NCBI GenBank assembly: GCA_021713295.1
Contig: JAKJJU010000005.1
Coordinates: forward strand, 45,195-109,194
Length of the DNA: 64,000 bases
Reading direction: 5' to 3'
Source: Thiotrichales bacterium 19S3-11
GTDB lineage: Bacteria > Pseudomonadota > Gammaproteobacteria > Francisellales > Francisellaceae
The notes below the pieces were generated by a model, which did no database searches, had not been told where the DNA came from, and was given only the letters and a program-made list of their open reading frames with translations. The position numbers were made by a program, and so were the translations under genes. Shown piece after piece: positions 24,775 to 33,155 of this stretch; the first letter of the stretch is position 1, and the number at the start of each line of letters is the position of its first letter.

Positions 24775-26604
24775 ATGTGGGCAATTGTTGGATCCAGTGG
24801 CTTTGAGCATTTTGATGAATTTGAAATAATTGAAGAACTGTCGCGTGAAACACCTTATGGGTTATGTTCGAATGGGTTATACAGGATTAAATATCACGAT
24901 CAAGAGGCATTATTTTTATGTCGTACAGGCTATGAACAAAATATTTTGCCTTCACACATTAACTATAGAGCTAATATTTTTGCATTAAAAAAATATGGAA
25001 CAACGGCAATTTTAGCTTTATCTTCAGTGAGAAGTATCCAGTCAAGTATAAAGCCTGGTGAAATGGTAATTCCTTATCAATATATTGATCGAACTAAAGC
25101 GCTAAGATCATGTACTTTTTGTGATGATAGCCTGTTAGGTTATGTCTCATTAAGCCAACCAATTTCAGAAGATATTGCTGAAGTAATAAAACAAAAACGT
25201 GATGATTTTTCATTTAATACTCATTTTGGCTCTGTTTATGTCTGTATTGAAGGCCCCCAGTTTCCAACTATGGTTGAAGCTCGCTGTTATCAGCGCATGG
25301 GGGGAGGTATTATTGGTATGACAGCCTTTCCAGAATATGCACTTGCACGAGAGGCTGGCTTATTTTACTTACCTTGTCATTTTGTTGTTGATTATGTACC
25401 AACTAGTAATGAACATCATCCTTTTGAATCTGTTTTGCAAATCCGTTCCGAGAACCAGTCAAAAGCTTTAGATGTTATTAGTTGGGTATTAGCAAAACTC
25501 AATCAGTACAGTCTGAAAGATTGTAATTGTGAAGGCTTAGCGGGCTCATTAACAGCAACAGAAGAGATGTTAACACCAAATCAGCGTGCTTGGTTTGATG
25601 TCATTACCAAGAGTAATGCACAAACTGACTTAGATATGATAAAAGAAAGCTTTGAAAGTGAGTTTTATTATGGCACACAGCCACTGCCAAAAAAACTAGC
25701 AGATTTTTTACAATTTATTAATAAGCATAAAGCAGGCAAAAAACATTCAACTTTGGAAGAAGTGCGTAAAAATGCAGATTCTTTAATATTTTATGCAGAT
25801 AAGGCACCAGATGTTGCTTCCGTTCGTGAATTTACAGTTAAGGTGGACGACCGTCAAGTTAAGGTGCGTTTATATCATCCTGACCCAGAAAAATTATTAC
25901 CGATTATGGTTTATGCGCATGGAGGGGGCTTTGTAGCAGGTAACCTAGATAGTTTTGATACACCATGCAGAGAACTAGCATTACATACCAATCGTGTTGT
26001 GATCTCTGTTGATTATCATTTAGCACCAGAGTATCCATTTCCGACACAAATTGAAGATGTACAAGCTGTTATACACTGGGCGTATCATCACGCATCGGAT
26101 ATTAAAGCTAGTAATGACGCTTTTGTTGTTATGGGCGATAGCGCGGGTGCTAATTTAATTGCGATGGCTGTTTCAAGGCTTAAACATAAAAATGATACGG
26201 TTAAGTTTGCAGCACAAATATTACTTTATCCAACTGTTGACTTTTCTCATAAGACTTTTTCAATGAAAAAATTTGCTCATGGTTATTTATTAGAGGCAGA
26301 TAGTGTTATATGGTATAACAAAGCCTATGTTCCAGAGTCTATGGAAATGACATCAGCAGAAATTTCGCCACTATATGTAGATAATTTAAGTGATATGCCA
26401 ACAACGTTTGTTATGACGGCAGGCTATGATCCACTAAGAGATGAAGGGCTAATATATGCGGAGAAACTTAAGGCGTTGGGTGTGACCGTGAGACATTATC
26501 ATTTTGATAATTTAATTCATGGTTTTATTAATTTTAGTAAACTGATACCACATGAAATGGAAGTTTTTTATAATAGGGTCGCAGCATTTACTAAACAGTT
26601 GTAA
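24775..26604 (+). CDS. MTAP/PNP-like domain fused to HSL-family esterase
   Basis: A 609-residue two-domain protein. Residues 1-250 align by eye with MTAP/PNP nucleoside phosphorylases: HINYRANIFALKKYG near 62, KPGEMVIPYQYIDRT near 98, CIEGPQFPTMVEARCY near 158 and IGMTAFPEYALAREAG near 180. Several residues differ from the family: the RH pair before HINYRAN reads RT, and the TDYDCW purine loop reads VDYVPT. Residues 320-609 are an alpha/beta hydrolase of the hormone-sensitive-lipase type with an intact HGGG oxyanion hole (382-385), Ser456 in GDSAG, Asp552 and His582. The second half is probably an active carboxylesterase; the first may have changed substrate or lost activity. An acyl-CoA-binding protein gene follows 36 bases on. 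Confidence 0.88.
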   Translation: MWAIVGSSGFEHFDEFEIIEELSRETPYGLCSNGLYRIKYHDQEALFLCRTGYEQNILPSHINYRANIFALKKYGTTAILALSSVRSIQSSIKPGEMVIPYQYIDRTKALRSCTFCDDSLLGYVSLSQPISEDIAEVIKQKRDDFSFNTHFGSVYVCIEGPQFPTMVEARCYQRMGGGIIGMTAFPEYALAREAGLFYLPCHFVVDYVPTSNEHHPFESVLQIRSENQSKALDVISWVLAKLNQYSLKDCNCEGLAGSLTATEEMLTPNQRAWFDVITKSNAQTDLDMIKESFESEFYYGTQPLPKKLADFLQFINKHKAGKKHSTLEEVRKNADSLIFYADKAPDVASVREFTVKVDDRQVKVRLYHPDPEKLLPIMVYAHGGGFVAGNLDSFDTPCRELALHTNRVVISVDYHLAPEYPFPTQIEDVQAVIHWAYHHASDIKASNDAFVVMGDSAGANLIAMAVSRLKHKNDTVKFAAQILLYPTVDFSHKTFSMKKFAHGYLLEADSVIWYNKAYVPESMEMTSAEISPLYVDNLSDMPTTFVMTAGYDPLRDEGLIYAEKLKALGVTVRHYHFDNLIHGFINFSKLIPHEMEVFYNRVAAFTKQL

Positions 26605-26640
26605 AATAGACAAAAATTGATAAATGGAGGATAAAATTAT

Positions 26641-26901
26641 ATGACTGATCTAGAGCAAGCATTTGAGCAATTATTAGAACGTATTAAAAATGAAGATATG
26701 GATTACCGCCCGAATCAACAAGAGAAACTAAAACTCTATGGCTTATTTAAGCAGATTACAGAAGGTGATGTACAAGGTGAAAAACCATCAATGACAAAGT
26801 TTGTTGAAAGAGCAAAATATACGGCATGGGAGCGCTGTCAAGGTATGTCAAAAGAAGATGCCATGAGAGCTTATATTGATGTTTTTAAAGGTTATATTTA
26901 A
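26641..26901 (+). CDS. Acyl-CoA-binding protein
   Basis: An 86-residue four-helix protein of the ACBP family, which binds medium- and long-chain acyl-CoA esters in the cytoplasm. The landmarks are the LKLYGLFKQITEGD segment near residue 30 and the KYTAWERCQGMSKEDAMRAYI segment near residue 60, with the Tyr and Lys that contact CoA. It is full length. ACBP is mainly eukaryotic but is found in scattered bacteria. AGGAGG-like site GGAGG precedes the ATG. The position after the esterase fusion suggests a shared link to lipid or acyl-CoA handling. It overlaps pilV by 23 bases. Confidence 0.93.
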   Translation: MTDLEQAFEQLLERIKNEDMDYRPNQQEKLKLYGLFKQITEGDVQGEKPSMTKFVERAKYTAWERCQGMSKEDAMRAYIDVFKGYI

Positions 26902-27103
26902 TAAATATTTTTGTCAAAGTGGCTTTTCACTGATAGAGGTATTAGTTTCGGTTTGTATTATTTCAATTGCTTTTTCAGGCATTATTAAAATACAATCTAA
27001 GACGCTAGAATCCTCTAGTCAGATACAACAATTAGTAGCCAGAAATACAGAAGAAATCAATAAGACCGAATTGGCATGGATTAGCGTTGATCAAAATTTC
27101 TAA
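26879..27103 (+). CDS. pilV: PilV-like minor pilin, short
   Basis: A 74-residue protein with a type IV prepilin leader: a short basic N-terminus, then SGFSLIEVLVSVCIISIAFSG, with the prepilin peptidase site before Phe and Glu at +5. It stops soon after the N-terminal helix, while PilV proteins are usually well over 100 residues. The start ATG 26879 lies inside the acyl-CoA-binding protein gene, and its end overlaps pilW by 17 bases. The tight overlaps suggest a coupled cassette rather than decay. It may be a reduced minor pilin that still inserts in the pilus tip complex. Confidence 0.8.
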   Translation: MFLKVIFNKYFCQSGFSLIEVLVSVCIISIAFSGIIKIQSKTLESSSQIQQLVARNTEEINKTELAWISVDQNF

Positions 27104-27983
27104 TGGTTTTAGTTTAATTGAGCTATTAATCGCAATGAGTTTAGGTGGTATCGTTATGGCGTTTGCAATTCGTGATTATAGCCTAACGTCGTATCAGTAT
27201 AATAAGCAAGTTAGCTTGTTAAATTCAAAAACAAATCAATTAAATGCATTAGAAATAATCATTAAATCAATTGATAAAGCAGGTATGAATGGTTATAGCA
27301 ATCTTAATGCAAGCCGTTTTGAGATAGTTGATAATGCTTCAAATGCATCAGCATTAAAACCAATAGTTTATGTTGTATCGCATACCAATAATAAGGCAAT
27401 TTCTGAGTTAGGCTTAATGAAAAAAGGTAGTGGTGAATATGTTGCTGGCAATGATATTTTGGTGATTCACTCAAGCTCAGATAGTGCTTATAGTAATCCA
27501 AAGGCATTATTAAAGGGGAGCAATATGATCCTCTTGCCTGGTCGATTAAAGCTCAAAGTGGGTGATACAATTGTTATTGCAACCTATAATCGATTTTACT
27601 ATTTTGATGTCAAAAAAATAGAAAATGCTCATAAGCAAATGCAGCGCGTGTTTCTGAATTTTCCTTTGAATGATGAAATTCCCAAAGATAGTATCATTTC
27701 TAAGTTTACTGAGAATGTTTTTTACATTGGCCAAAGTAGCAGAAAAGAAAATAATACCCAAATAAAATCACTCTATGTAAAGTATCAAAATAAACGTTAT
27801 GAAGTGATCGAAAACCTAGCGCATTTAGAGATAGCTTGTTTGATTCAAAAAGAAAATCAACTGATGACTTTACCAGCAGACGCTATAACAAACTGGGGGC
27901 AGTTAAAAGCGATTCAATTACGAATTGGTAATACAACAAATCTAATTAATCGCCTCATTGCGATTCAGCAGTATCGTAAATGA
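27087..27983 (+). CDS. pilW: PilW-like minor pilin
   Basis: A 298-residue prepilin-type protein: basic N-terminus, NGFSLIELLIAMSLGGIVM with Glu at +5, then a hydrophobic helix and a globular domain of about 260 residues with PilW-like content (NDILVIHSSSDS, LRIGNT near the end). No ATG exists near the front; the TTG at 27087, with GGAT upstream, is the only start that keeps the leader. Minor pilins PilV-PilW-PilX prime type IV pilus assembly at the tip. It overlaps pilV by 17 bases and the next gene by four. Confidence 0.85.
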   Translation: MIKISNGFSLIELLIAMSLGGIVMAFAIRDYSLTSYQYNKQVSLLNSKTNQLNALEIIIKSIDKAGMNGYSNLNASRFEIVDNASNASALKPIVYVVSHTNNKAISELGLMKKGSGEYVAGNDILVIHSSSDSAYSNPKALLKGSNMILLPGRLKLKVGDTIVIATYNRFYYFDVKKIENAHKQMQRVFLNFPLNDEIPKDSIISKFTENVFYIGQSSRKENNTQIKSLYVKYQNKRYEVIENLAHLEIACLIQKENQLMTLPADAITNWGQLKAIQLRIGNTTNLINRLIAIQQYRK

Positions 27984-29497
27984 TCGTTATAGGCAAACGC
28001 ATGAAAGGAGGCGTGCTCATCGGTGTATTAATGATAGCAGTGGTTATGAGCCTCTTTGCATTAACATTTGCCTATATAATCAATGAAAAAATAAATATAA
28101 TCAGTACATTTAATCAAATGAATCAAAAACGGAAAATAGCCTATCAAAATCTTGATAAAGCAGAAAAGTTAATTAAATTATCACCTCTAAATCTGATTGT
28201 AAAAGCACAAACAGCAACATCATCAAATAGTATCAGTGAGCCTAATGTCTATCAAATATCACCTGTTTTAAGCCAGATTGATAATATTGATAGTTATCAT
28301 GGTAGTGTCTATCAACTATTTAAGCTCAGTGCCTTTGCTTATGATGGCCAGGATAAACATGGTGCATTAAGCTATCAAAGTTATTATTGGGATATACTGT
28401 CATTTGCGCAGATAAAGACTGCGAGTAATAATTTTGAAAAAAGAATTCAACCACCAGTTATTGATTTTATGCAGCTTGGAAAATCACAGCAGGCTAATTA
28501 TATAGCGCTACTAGCGTACTTTAAACATAAGGCATACCATCTATCAATTAAAAACAATTATCTAGAGCTAATAAGAGGGAAGCATAAACTAAAGTTTGAA
28601 TTAGGGTTTACTTGTACGAATCAACAAAATAAGAATAACTGTCTGCTTAGAGATAGTTGGAGCTATGAGCAGAATAGTTTTTATTATACGTTAGTTCTAA
28701 TCAGTGATCATTATTTGTCACTGTGGAAAAGTCGTTATGATCAGTTAGATAGGTTAGCTAATCAGCGTAAGCTGTTTATTGATTTAAAGGCTAATACGGC
28801 GGATCAATATAAATTTTCTCCGGTGGTAATTTTGTTCAAGCAGAAAAACAATGACCTTATACTGTCTCAACTATATAAACATCATCAATTGAAATGGCAA
28901 GTTTATACTCTAGGTAAGAATCACCAAGTGAAATCAATCAATTTTAATCAAGTAGGAAAAGCTATTAAATTATTTCCTATTTCAAAAAAATTAGATTTGG
29001 ATGTCAATGGTGTTTTTATTTATGATGCTAATGGTAATCTTTGGTATTTAGATCGATTGTTTAATGTAAGAAAAATTTTACATACTAATCAGAATAAGGA
29101 GCTGGTTAGTTTGTCAGTAATAGCGGATACCAACCAATACTGGCTATTTATATTTTTCGAACACCAGATTGAGGTGTTTTTGTTAGATAATAACTTTAAG
29201 GTTAAGTCAAAGAAAGTTGCGATGCGTACGCATTTTAAAATAGCTAGTGCAAGGGCAAGTTTAGGTGTAGTATGGCTATTAACAAATTTTGGTAATCTTA
29301 ATGTGTATCACTGGAATAAATTAAATAAAAAAATATTCACTACTAAGGCCAATCAGTGTTTTTTTAATACATTCACACAATTTAACGTTTCTTGTGACGA
29401 TACAGAAATAAAAATAAATGCTATAGTACACCCATATCAAAGGCAGGCATTAAAAGTAGTTTTACCTTTTAATGATCAGAGTAAAAATGTAAGTTGA
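27980..29497 (+). CDS. PilX-like protein with long C-terminal domain
   Basis: A 505-residue protein in the PilX position. The N-terminus RMKGGVLIGVLMIAVVMSLFALTFAYIINE is a PilX-type helix (PilX-like leaders lack the usual Gly-Phe-Thr-Leu-Glu core). PilX is normally below 250 residues; the extra 300 here contain repeating blocks such as NGNLWYLDR, HQIEVFLLDNN and GNLNVYHWNKL that look like beta-propeller blades, by eye. A PilY1-type adhesin, usually next in the cassette and propeller-bearing, is absent. The gene overlaps pilW by four bases (ATGA) and ends just before truA. A PilX-PilY1-like combination is an inference. Confidence 0.7.
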   Translation: MIVIGKRMKGGVLIGVLMIAVVMSLFALTFAYIINEKINIISTFNQMNQKRKIAYQNLDKAEKLIKLSPLNLIVKAQTATSSNSISEPNVYQISPVLSQIDNIDSYHGSVYQLFKLSAFAYDGQDKHGALSYQSYYWDILSFAQIKTASNNFEKRIQPPVIDFMQLGKSQQANYIALLAYFKHKAYHLSIKNNYLELIRGKHKLKFELGFTCTNQQNKNNCLLRDSWSYEQNSFYYTLVLISDHYLSLWKSRYDQLDRLANQRKLFIDLKANTADQYKFSPVVILFKQKNNDLILSQLYKHHQLKWQVYTLGKNHQVKSINFNQVGKAIKLFPISKKLDLDVNGVFIYDANGNLWYLDRLFNVRKILHTNQNKELVSLSVIADTNQYWLFIFFEHQIEVFLLDNNFKVKSKKVAMRTHFKIASARASLGVVWLLTNFGNLNVYHWNKLNKKIFTTKANQCFFNTFTQFNVSCDDTEIKINAIVHPYQRQALKVVLPFNDQSKNVS

Positions 29498-29505
29498 GTA
29501 GAGAA

Positions 29506-30291
29506 ATGAAAATTGCTTGTGGGGTAGAGTATTTAGGTAAAAACTACCATGGTTGGCAAAGACAAAAGCATTGCCTTGGTATTCAAGAAAGAATAGAAAA
29601 AGCATTAAGTTTTGTTGCTGATCAATCAATTGAAGTTGTTTGTGCCGGTAGAACAGATCAGGGTGTGCATGCAACAAATCAAATTATTCATTTTGATACA
29701 GATAGTAAGCGTATGATGACTGCTTGGCTTAGAGGAGGTAATGCTTATTTACCTAAAGATATAAAATTGCTTTGGGCAAAAGAAGTGGATGAAACCTTTC
29801 ATGCGAGGTTTTCAGCAAAATGGCGCACTTATCGTTATGTTATTTACACAAGAGTAACCTCATCTGCAATATTAGATGGGCTAGTTACTTGGGTTAAAGA
29901 GTCTTTAGATATAGAAGCTATGAGAGAAGCAATGGTTGATTTACTAGGTGAAAGAGATTTTTCTTCTTTTCGCGCAGCTGAGTGTCAATCACATAGCGCA
30001 TTTAGAAATATTATGTCGATTGAATTGATTGAAAAAGGGCATTTTCTTATTTTTGAAATTAAAGGTAATGCCTTTTTGCATCATATGGTTAGAAATATAG
30101 TTGGTACTTTGTTAGAGGTTGGTTTAAAAAGAAAGCAAATAAGTTGGATTAAAGAATTATTATTACTAAAAGACCGTAGATGTGCAGGCAAAACCGCAGC
30201 CAGTGATGGTCTTTACTTAGTTGATGTTGGTTATGATGAACAATATTGCCTACCAAGGCTTGCTTTAGGGCCAGATTTTTTGCATGCTTAA
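29506..30291 (+). CDS. truA: tRNA pseudouridine synthase A
   Basis: TruA makes pseudouridine at positions 38-40 of tRNA anticodon stems. It opens MKIACGVEYLGKNYHGWQRQ, and the catalytic Asp lies in CAGRTDQGVHATNQ near residue 50. The C-terminal half has FLHHMVRNIVGTLLEVG near residue 190. Length 261 aa is normal. The TTG start at 29494 shares bases with the previous stop; ATG 29506, with GAG eight bases upstream, is preferred. It may be cotranscribed with the pilin cassette. Confidence 0.96.
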   Translation: MKIACGVEYLGKNYHGWQRQKHCLGIQERIEKALSFVADQSIEVVCAGRTDQGVHATNQIIHFDTDSKRMMTAWLRGGNAYLPKDIKLLWAKEVDETFHARFSAKWRTYRYVIYTRVTSSAILDGLVTWVKESLDIEAMREAMVDLLGERDFSSFRAAECQSHSAFRNIMSIELIEKGHFLIFEIKGNAFLHHMVRNIVGTLLEVGLKRKQISWIKELLLLKDRRCAGKTAASDGLYLVDVGYDEQYCLPRLALGPDFLHA

Positions 30292-30331
30292 AGAGATAGT
30301 TAATTTTTAAAACTACAATCTAGGATATGCT

Positions 30332-30691
30332 ATGAGTCAACCATATCAAAAAGTTTTAGAGGAATTAAATGAGTATTTAGCAGTTACTTATGGGTATGAT
30401 GTACATACTAAAGAAGATAACAAGGCTAAATCATTTAAACAATCAGGATGTATTGAACTTGAGCCAAAAGTTAAAGAAATGATTGCATTATCTTTAGGTA
30501 TTGCCGTTCGTTGTGATGGCTGTATTGACTCACATACCAAAAACTTAAAGTCTTTGGGGCTATCGCGTAGTGAATTATTAGCAGTTTTGGGAATGGCTGT
30601 TTATATTGGTGGTGGTGCATCCTTAATGTATGCTGCGGATGCATTGATAGCATTTGAGGCTAAACATACAGATAAAGAGTATAAAGAATGA
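30332..30691 (+). CDS. AhpD-like carboxymuconolactone decarboxylase family protein
   Basis: A 119-residue all-helical protein of the CMD/AhpD family. The CxxC redox pair sits in RCDGCIDSHTKNLKSLGLSR near residue 65, with the His three residues on as in the AhpD proton-relay motif ExxxCxxCxxxH (the upstream Glu is absent at the usual spot). The conserved GMAVYIGGGASLMYAADAL helix follows. Such proteins act as small thiol-peroxidase or disulfide carriers. Its stop overlaps the response regulator start by four bases (ATGA), so the two are coupled. No partner peroxiredoxin is in the window. Confidence 0.88.
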   Translation: MSQPYQKVLEELNEYLAVTYGYDVHTKEDNKAKSFKQSGCIELEPKVKEMIALSLGIAVRCDGCIDSHTKNLKSLGLSRSELLAVLGMAVYIGGGASLMYAADALIAFEAKHTDKEYKE

Positions 30692-31347
30692 GATTATTAG
30701 TTGTTGAAGATGATTATATTCTAGGTGATGGAATCTGCGAAGGTTTAAAGCAAGCAAATTATGCAGTTGATTGGATTCAAGATGGAGCGCAGGTTGTTTC
30801 AGCGGTTGAAGCCGAATCATTTGATGCTATTATTCTAGATATTGGTTTGCCCAATATAAATGGTATTGATGTATTATCAAAATTAAGGAAAAAAGGCTTT
30901 CAAATTCCAGTTATTTTATTAACAGCTCGTGACTCGGTAGAAGATAGAGTTGGAGGACTAGATGCTGGTGCAGATGATTATTTAACGAAACCATTTGCAA
31001 TTTCTGAGCTTTTAGCGAGGTTAAGAGCATTGGTGAGGCGTTCATCAGGACGTGCTGAACCAGTGATTCGTCATTTAGATATTGAGCTAAACCCTGCAAC
31101 CTATGAAGTATCAAAAAATAGTCAAATTGTAGAATTATCTAGACGTGAATTTGCAGTATTAAATTATTTACTGCAAAATGTTGGGCGAGTGTTAACAAGA
31201 GAGCAGTTAACCGAAAGCCTCTATGGTTGGGGCGAAGAAGTTGATTCAAATGCAATTGAGGTCCATATTCATCATCTACGCAAAAAATTTGGTAGTCAAT
31301 TAATCAAGACCGTCAGAGGCGTAGGTTATTTAATTAATAAAGAATAG
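30688..31347 (+). CDS. OmpR-family response regulator (QseB/PmrA type), no adjacent kinase
   Basis: A 219-residue two-domain regulator. The receiver has the acidic pair DD near residues 8-9, phospho-acceptor Asp51 in DAIILDIGLPN, the switch Thr in LTAR and Lys101 in DYLTKPF. The winged-helix DNA-binding domain (about 125-218) has SRREFAVLNYLLQNVGRVLTREQL and VHIHHLRKKFG. It is QseB/PmrA-like, which in Francisella is likewise an orphan. No histidine kinase gene lies within the window. It is translationally coupled to the AhpD-like gene. No target site was identified. The symbol is left open between qseB and pmrA. Confidence 0.92.
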   Translation: MRLLVVEDDYILGDGICEGLKQANYAVDWIQDGAQVVSAVEAESFDAIILDIGLPNINGIDVLSKLRKKGFQIPVILLTARDSVEDRVGGLDAGADDYLTKPFAISELLARLRALVRRSSGRAEPVIRHLDIELNPATYEVSKNSQIVELSRREFAVLNYLLQNVGRVLTREQLTESLYGWGEEVDSNAIEVHIHHLRKKFGSQLIKTVRGVGYLINKE

Positions 31348-31402
31348 TTTCAGCTACACTTAAGAATAATACAAATGGCTTTTGTTCTAAGGTGAATACT
31401 AA

Positions 31403-32713
31403 GTGAAACTTGAAGGTAATGGTATAGGCCCTAAAAAAAGGCTCATTCTTGGGAGTTTATTTTTTCTATTAGCAGGTGTGTTTTTTCTCTATGAATATTT
31501 TCTAAGAACATCATTCGGTTCAATGGAGATACTATTCAGACAAGATTTAAAAATAAATGCTACTTCAGTGAGTTTAATTTCATCAGCATATTATTTAGCT
31601 TATGCAATTATGCAAATACCAGTCGGTTTTCTAGTAGATCGTTTTGGTGTAAGAAAAGTTGGAGCTATAGCAATAATTGTTTGTTCAATTGGTTGTTTCT
31701 TATTTAGTTTGTCAGATAGTTTTGCGACTGCCTGGTGGGGACGCTTTGCAATAGGCTTTGGTTCTGCCTTTGCATTTGTCATGATGCTGAAAATTGCACT
31801 TGATTGGTTTCCCCATCGAATTTTTGGAGCAATGGCAGGTTTAACGCAGTTATTAGGTGCAGTCGGTCCAATATTAGCAGGAGCACCTTTTGCTTATTTA
31901 TTAACAATGACAGATAATAATTGGCGATGGATATTTCATTTTATTTCAGTAGGGGGGGTGGTATTAGGCGTTATTTTTTTACTGTTGGTACGTGATTGTA
32001 AACAGATGGAAAAGCTTAAAAAAGACCTAAAAAGTAGAGCTGTTGAAAAGAAACAGTCAGTTATCAGGCAAATAAGAAAGCTATTTGTCTATCCTCAATT
32101 ATGGGTTGTAGCTTTTTATGTATTTTTTAGCTATGCATCAATTGAATTATTAGGTTCTTTATTTGGCTCAAGTTTAATGATTCGTCATGGTTACCCTAGA
32201 GAGGCAGCAACAGGCATGGTATCTCTGCTTTGGCTTGGGTTAGCATTAGGTAGTCCAGTGGTTGGCTTAGTATCTGATTTAATCAAGCGTCGTAAGATTA
32301 TATTAATCATTTGCTCATTGATTGGTATGGTGGCACTAAGCATAATTTTATGGGCTCCCTATTTGAATGCCTTCCTGTACAGCCTGTTATTTTTTATCGT
32401 TGGTTTAGCGACCTCATCTCAGTCTTTATCATTTACTGTTGTTGTTGAGCGAGTACCTAAATCATTAGAAGCAACAGCGATGGGGCTAAATAACATGTTT
32501 GTGCTATTAGGCGCTATGGTGATACAAATTCTAGGTGGTTACTTATTGCAATATTTTTGGGAAGGTGGAAAAACTGCGGATAATTTGCCAATTTATACAC
32601 TTGGTGCTTATCAGTGTGCATTAAGTATATCAATAGTCTTTTTCTTAATTTCATTTTTAGTTAGTATTATCTTTATTAAAGAAACTTATTGCCAACGTCA
32701 GTTTGCTAATTAG
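31403..32713 (+). CDS. MFS transporter
   Basis: A 436-residue major facilitator with twelve predicted helices. It shows the MFS loop signature GFLVDRFGVRKVG near residue 73 (GxxxDRxGRR), a second weaker one SDLIKRRKI after helix 8, and RTSFGS early on (near residue 36). The overall pattern (Nter EYFLRTSFGS then IMQIPVGFLVDRFGVRK) recalls the Francisella Pht and general organic-anion families, but the substrate is unknown. The start is GTG 31403 with AAGGTG upstream. A G7 tract lies in frame at 31952-31958. It is followed nine bases later by mutT. Confidence 0.88.
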   Translation: MKLEGNGIGPKKRLILGSLFFLLAGVFFLYEYFLRTSFGSMEILFRQDLKINATSVSLISSAYYLAYAIMQIPVGFLVDRFGVRKVGAIAIIVCSIGCFLFSLSDSFATAWWGRFAIGFGSAFAFVMMLKIALDWFPHRIFGAMAGLTQLLGAVGPILAGAPFAYLLTMTDNNWRWIFHFISVGGVVLGVIFLLLVRDCKQMEKLKKDLKSRAVEKKQSVIRQIRKLFVYPQLWVVAFYVFFSYASIELLGSLFGSSLMIRHGYPREAATGMVSLLWLGLALGSPVVGLVSDLIKRRKIILIICSLIGMVALSIILWAPYLNAFLYSLLFFIVGLATSSQSLSFTVVVERVPKSLEATAMGLNNMFVLLGAMVIQILGGYLLQYFWEGGKTADNLPIYTLGAYQCALSISIVFFLISFLVSIIFIKETYCQRQFAN

Positions 32714-32721
32714 GAAGTAGG

Positions 32722-33114
32722 ATGGAGTTAATTGAAGTAGTTGCTGGAATCGTTAAAAAAAATAATAAAATTTGCTTAACTCAAAGGAGAAAAAATTCAC
32801 ATTTACCATTATATTGGGAGTTTCCAGGCGGGAAAGTTGAACGTTTTGAAACGATTGAAGCAGCGCTATCACGTGAGTTAGAAGAAGAAGTTAATATCAA
32901 GCCTTTAACTTATGAGGTTTATCACAAACTTAAATATGACTACCCTGAGAGATCAGTTTGCTTATCATTTTATTTAATTGATCAATACCTTGGTGAGATT
33001 AAAGCAAATGAAAATCAAGCCCTAGAGTGGGTGGAAGTGAGTCAATTAACATCGATAAAATTACCAGAAGCTAATCGAGAAGTAGTGGAGAAATTAGTAG
33101 CAGAATTTGCTTGA
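32722..33114 (+). CDS. mutT: Nudix hydrolase, MutT-like
   Basis: A 130-residue Nudix protein. The box reads GGKVERFETIEAALSREL then EEEVNI, matching Gx5Ex7REUxEExGU except that the final Gly is Asn (near residue 54). MutT hydrolyses 8-oxo-dGTP to prevent mutations. The EWVEVSQL segment near the end is typical. The length equals that of E. coli MutT. The position after an MFS gene and before a phosphotransferase says little about its job. Other nucleoside-diphosphate substrates remain possible. Confidence 0.85.
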   Translation: MELIEVVAGIVKKNNKICLTQRRKNSHLPLYWEFPGGKVERFETIEAALSRELEEEVNIKPLTYEVYHKLKYDYPERSVCLSFYLIDQYLGEIKANENQALEWVEVSQLTSIKLPEANREVVEKLVAEFA

Positions 33115-33155
33115 AGTTCTCTAGAATAATTAATTAAGCAGTGAATTTGCGAGTA

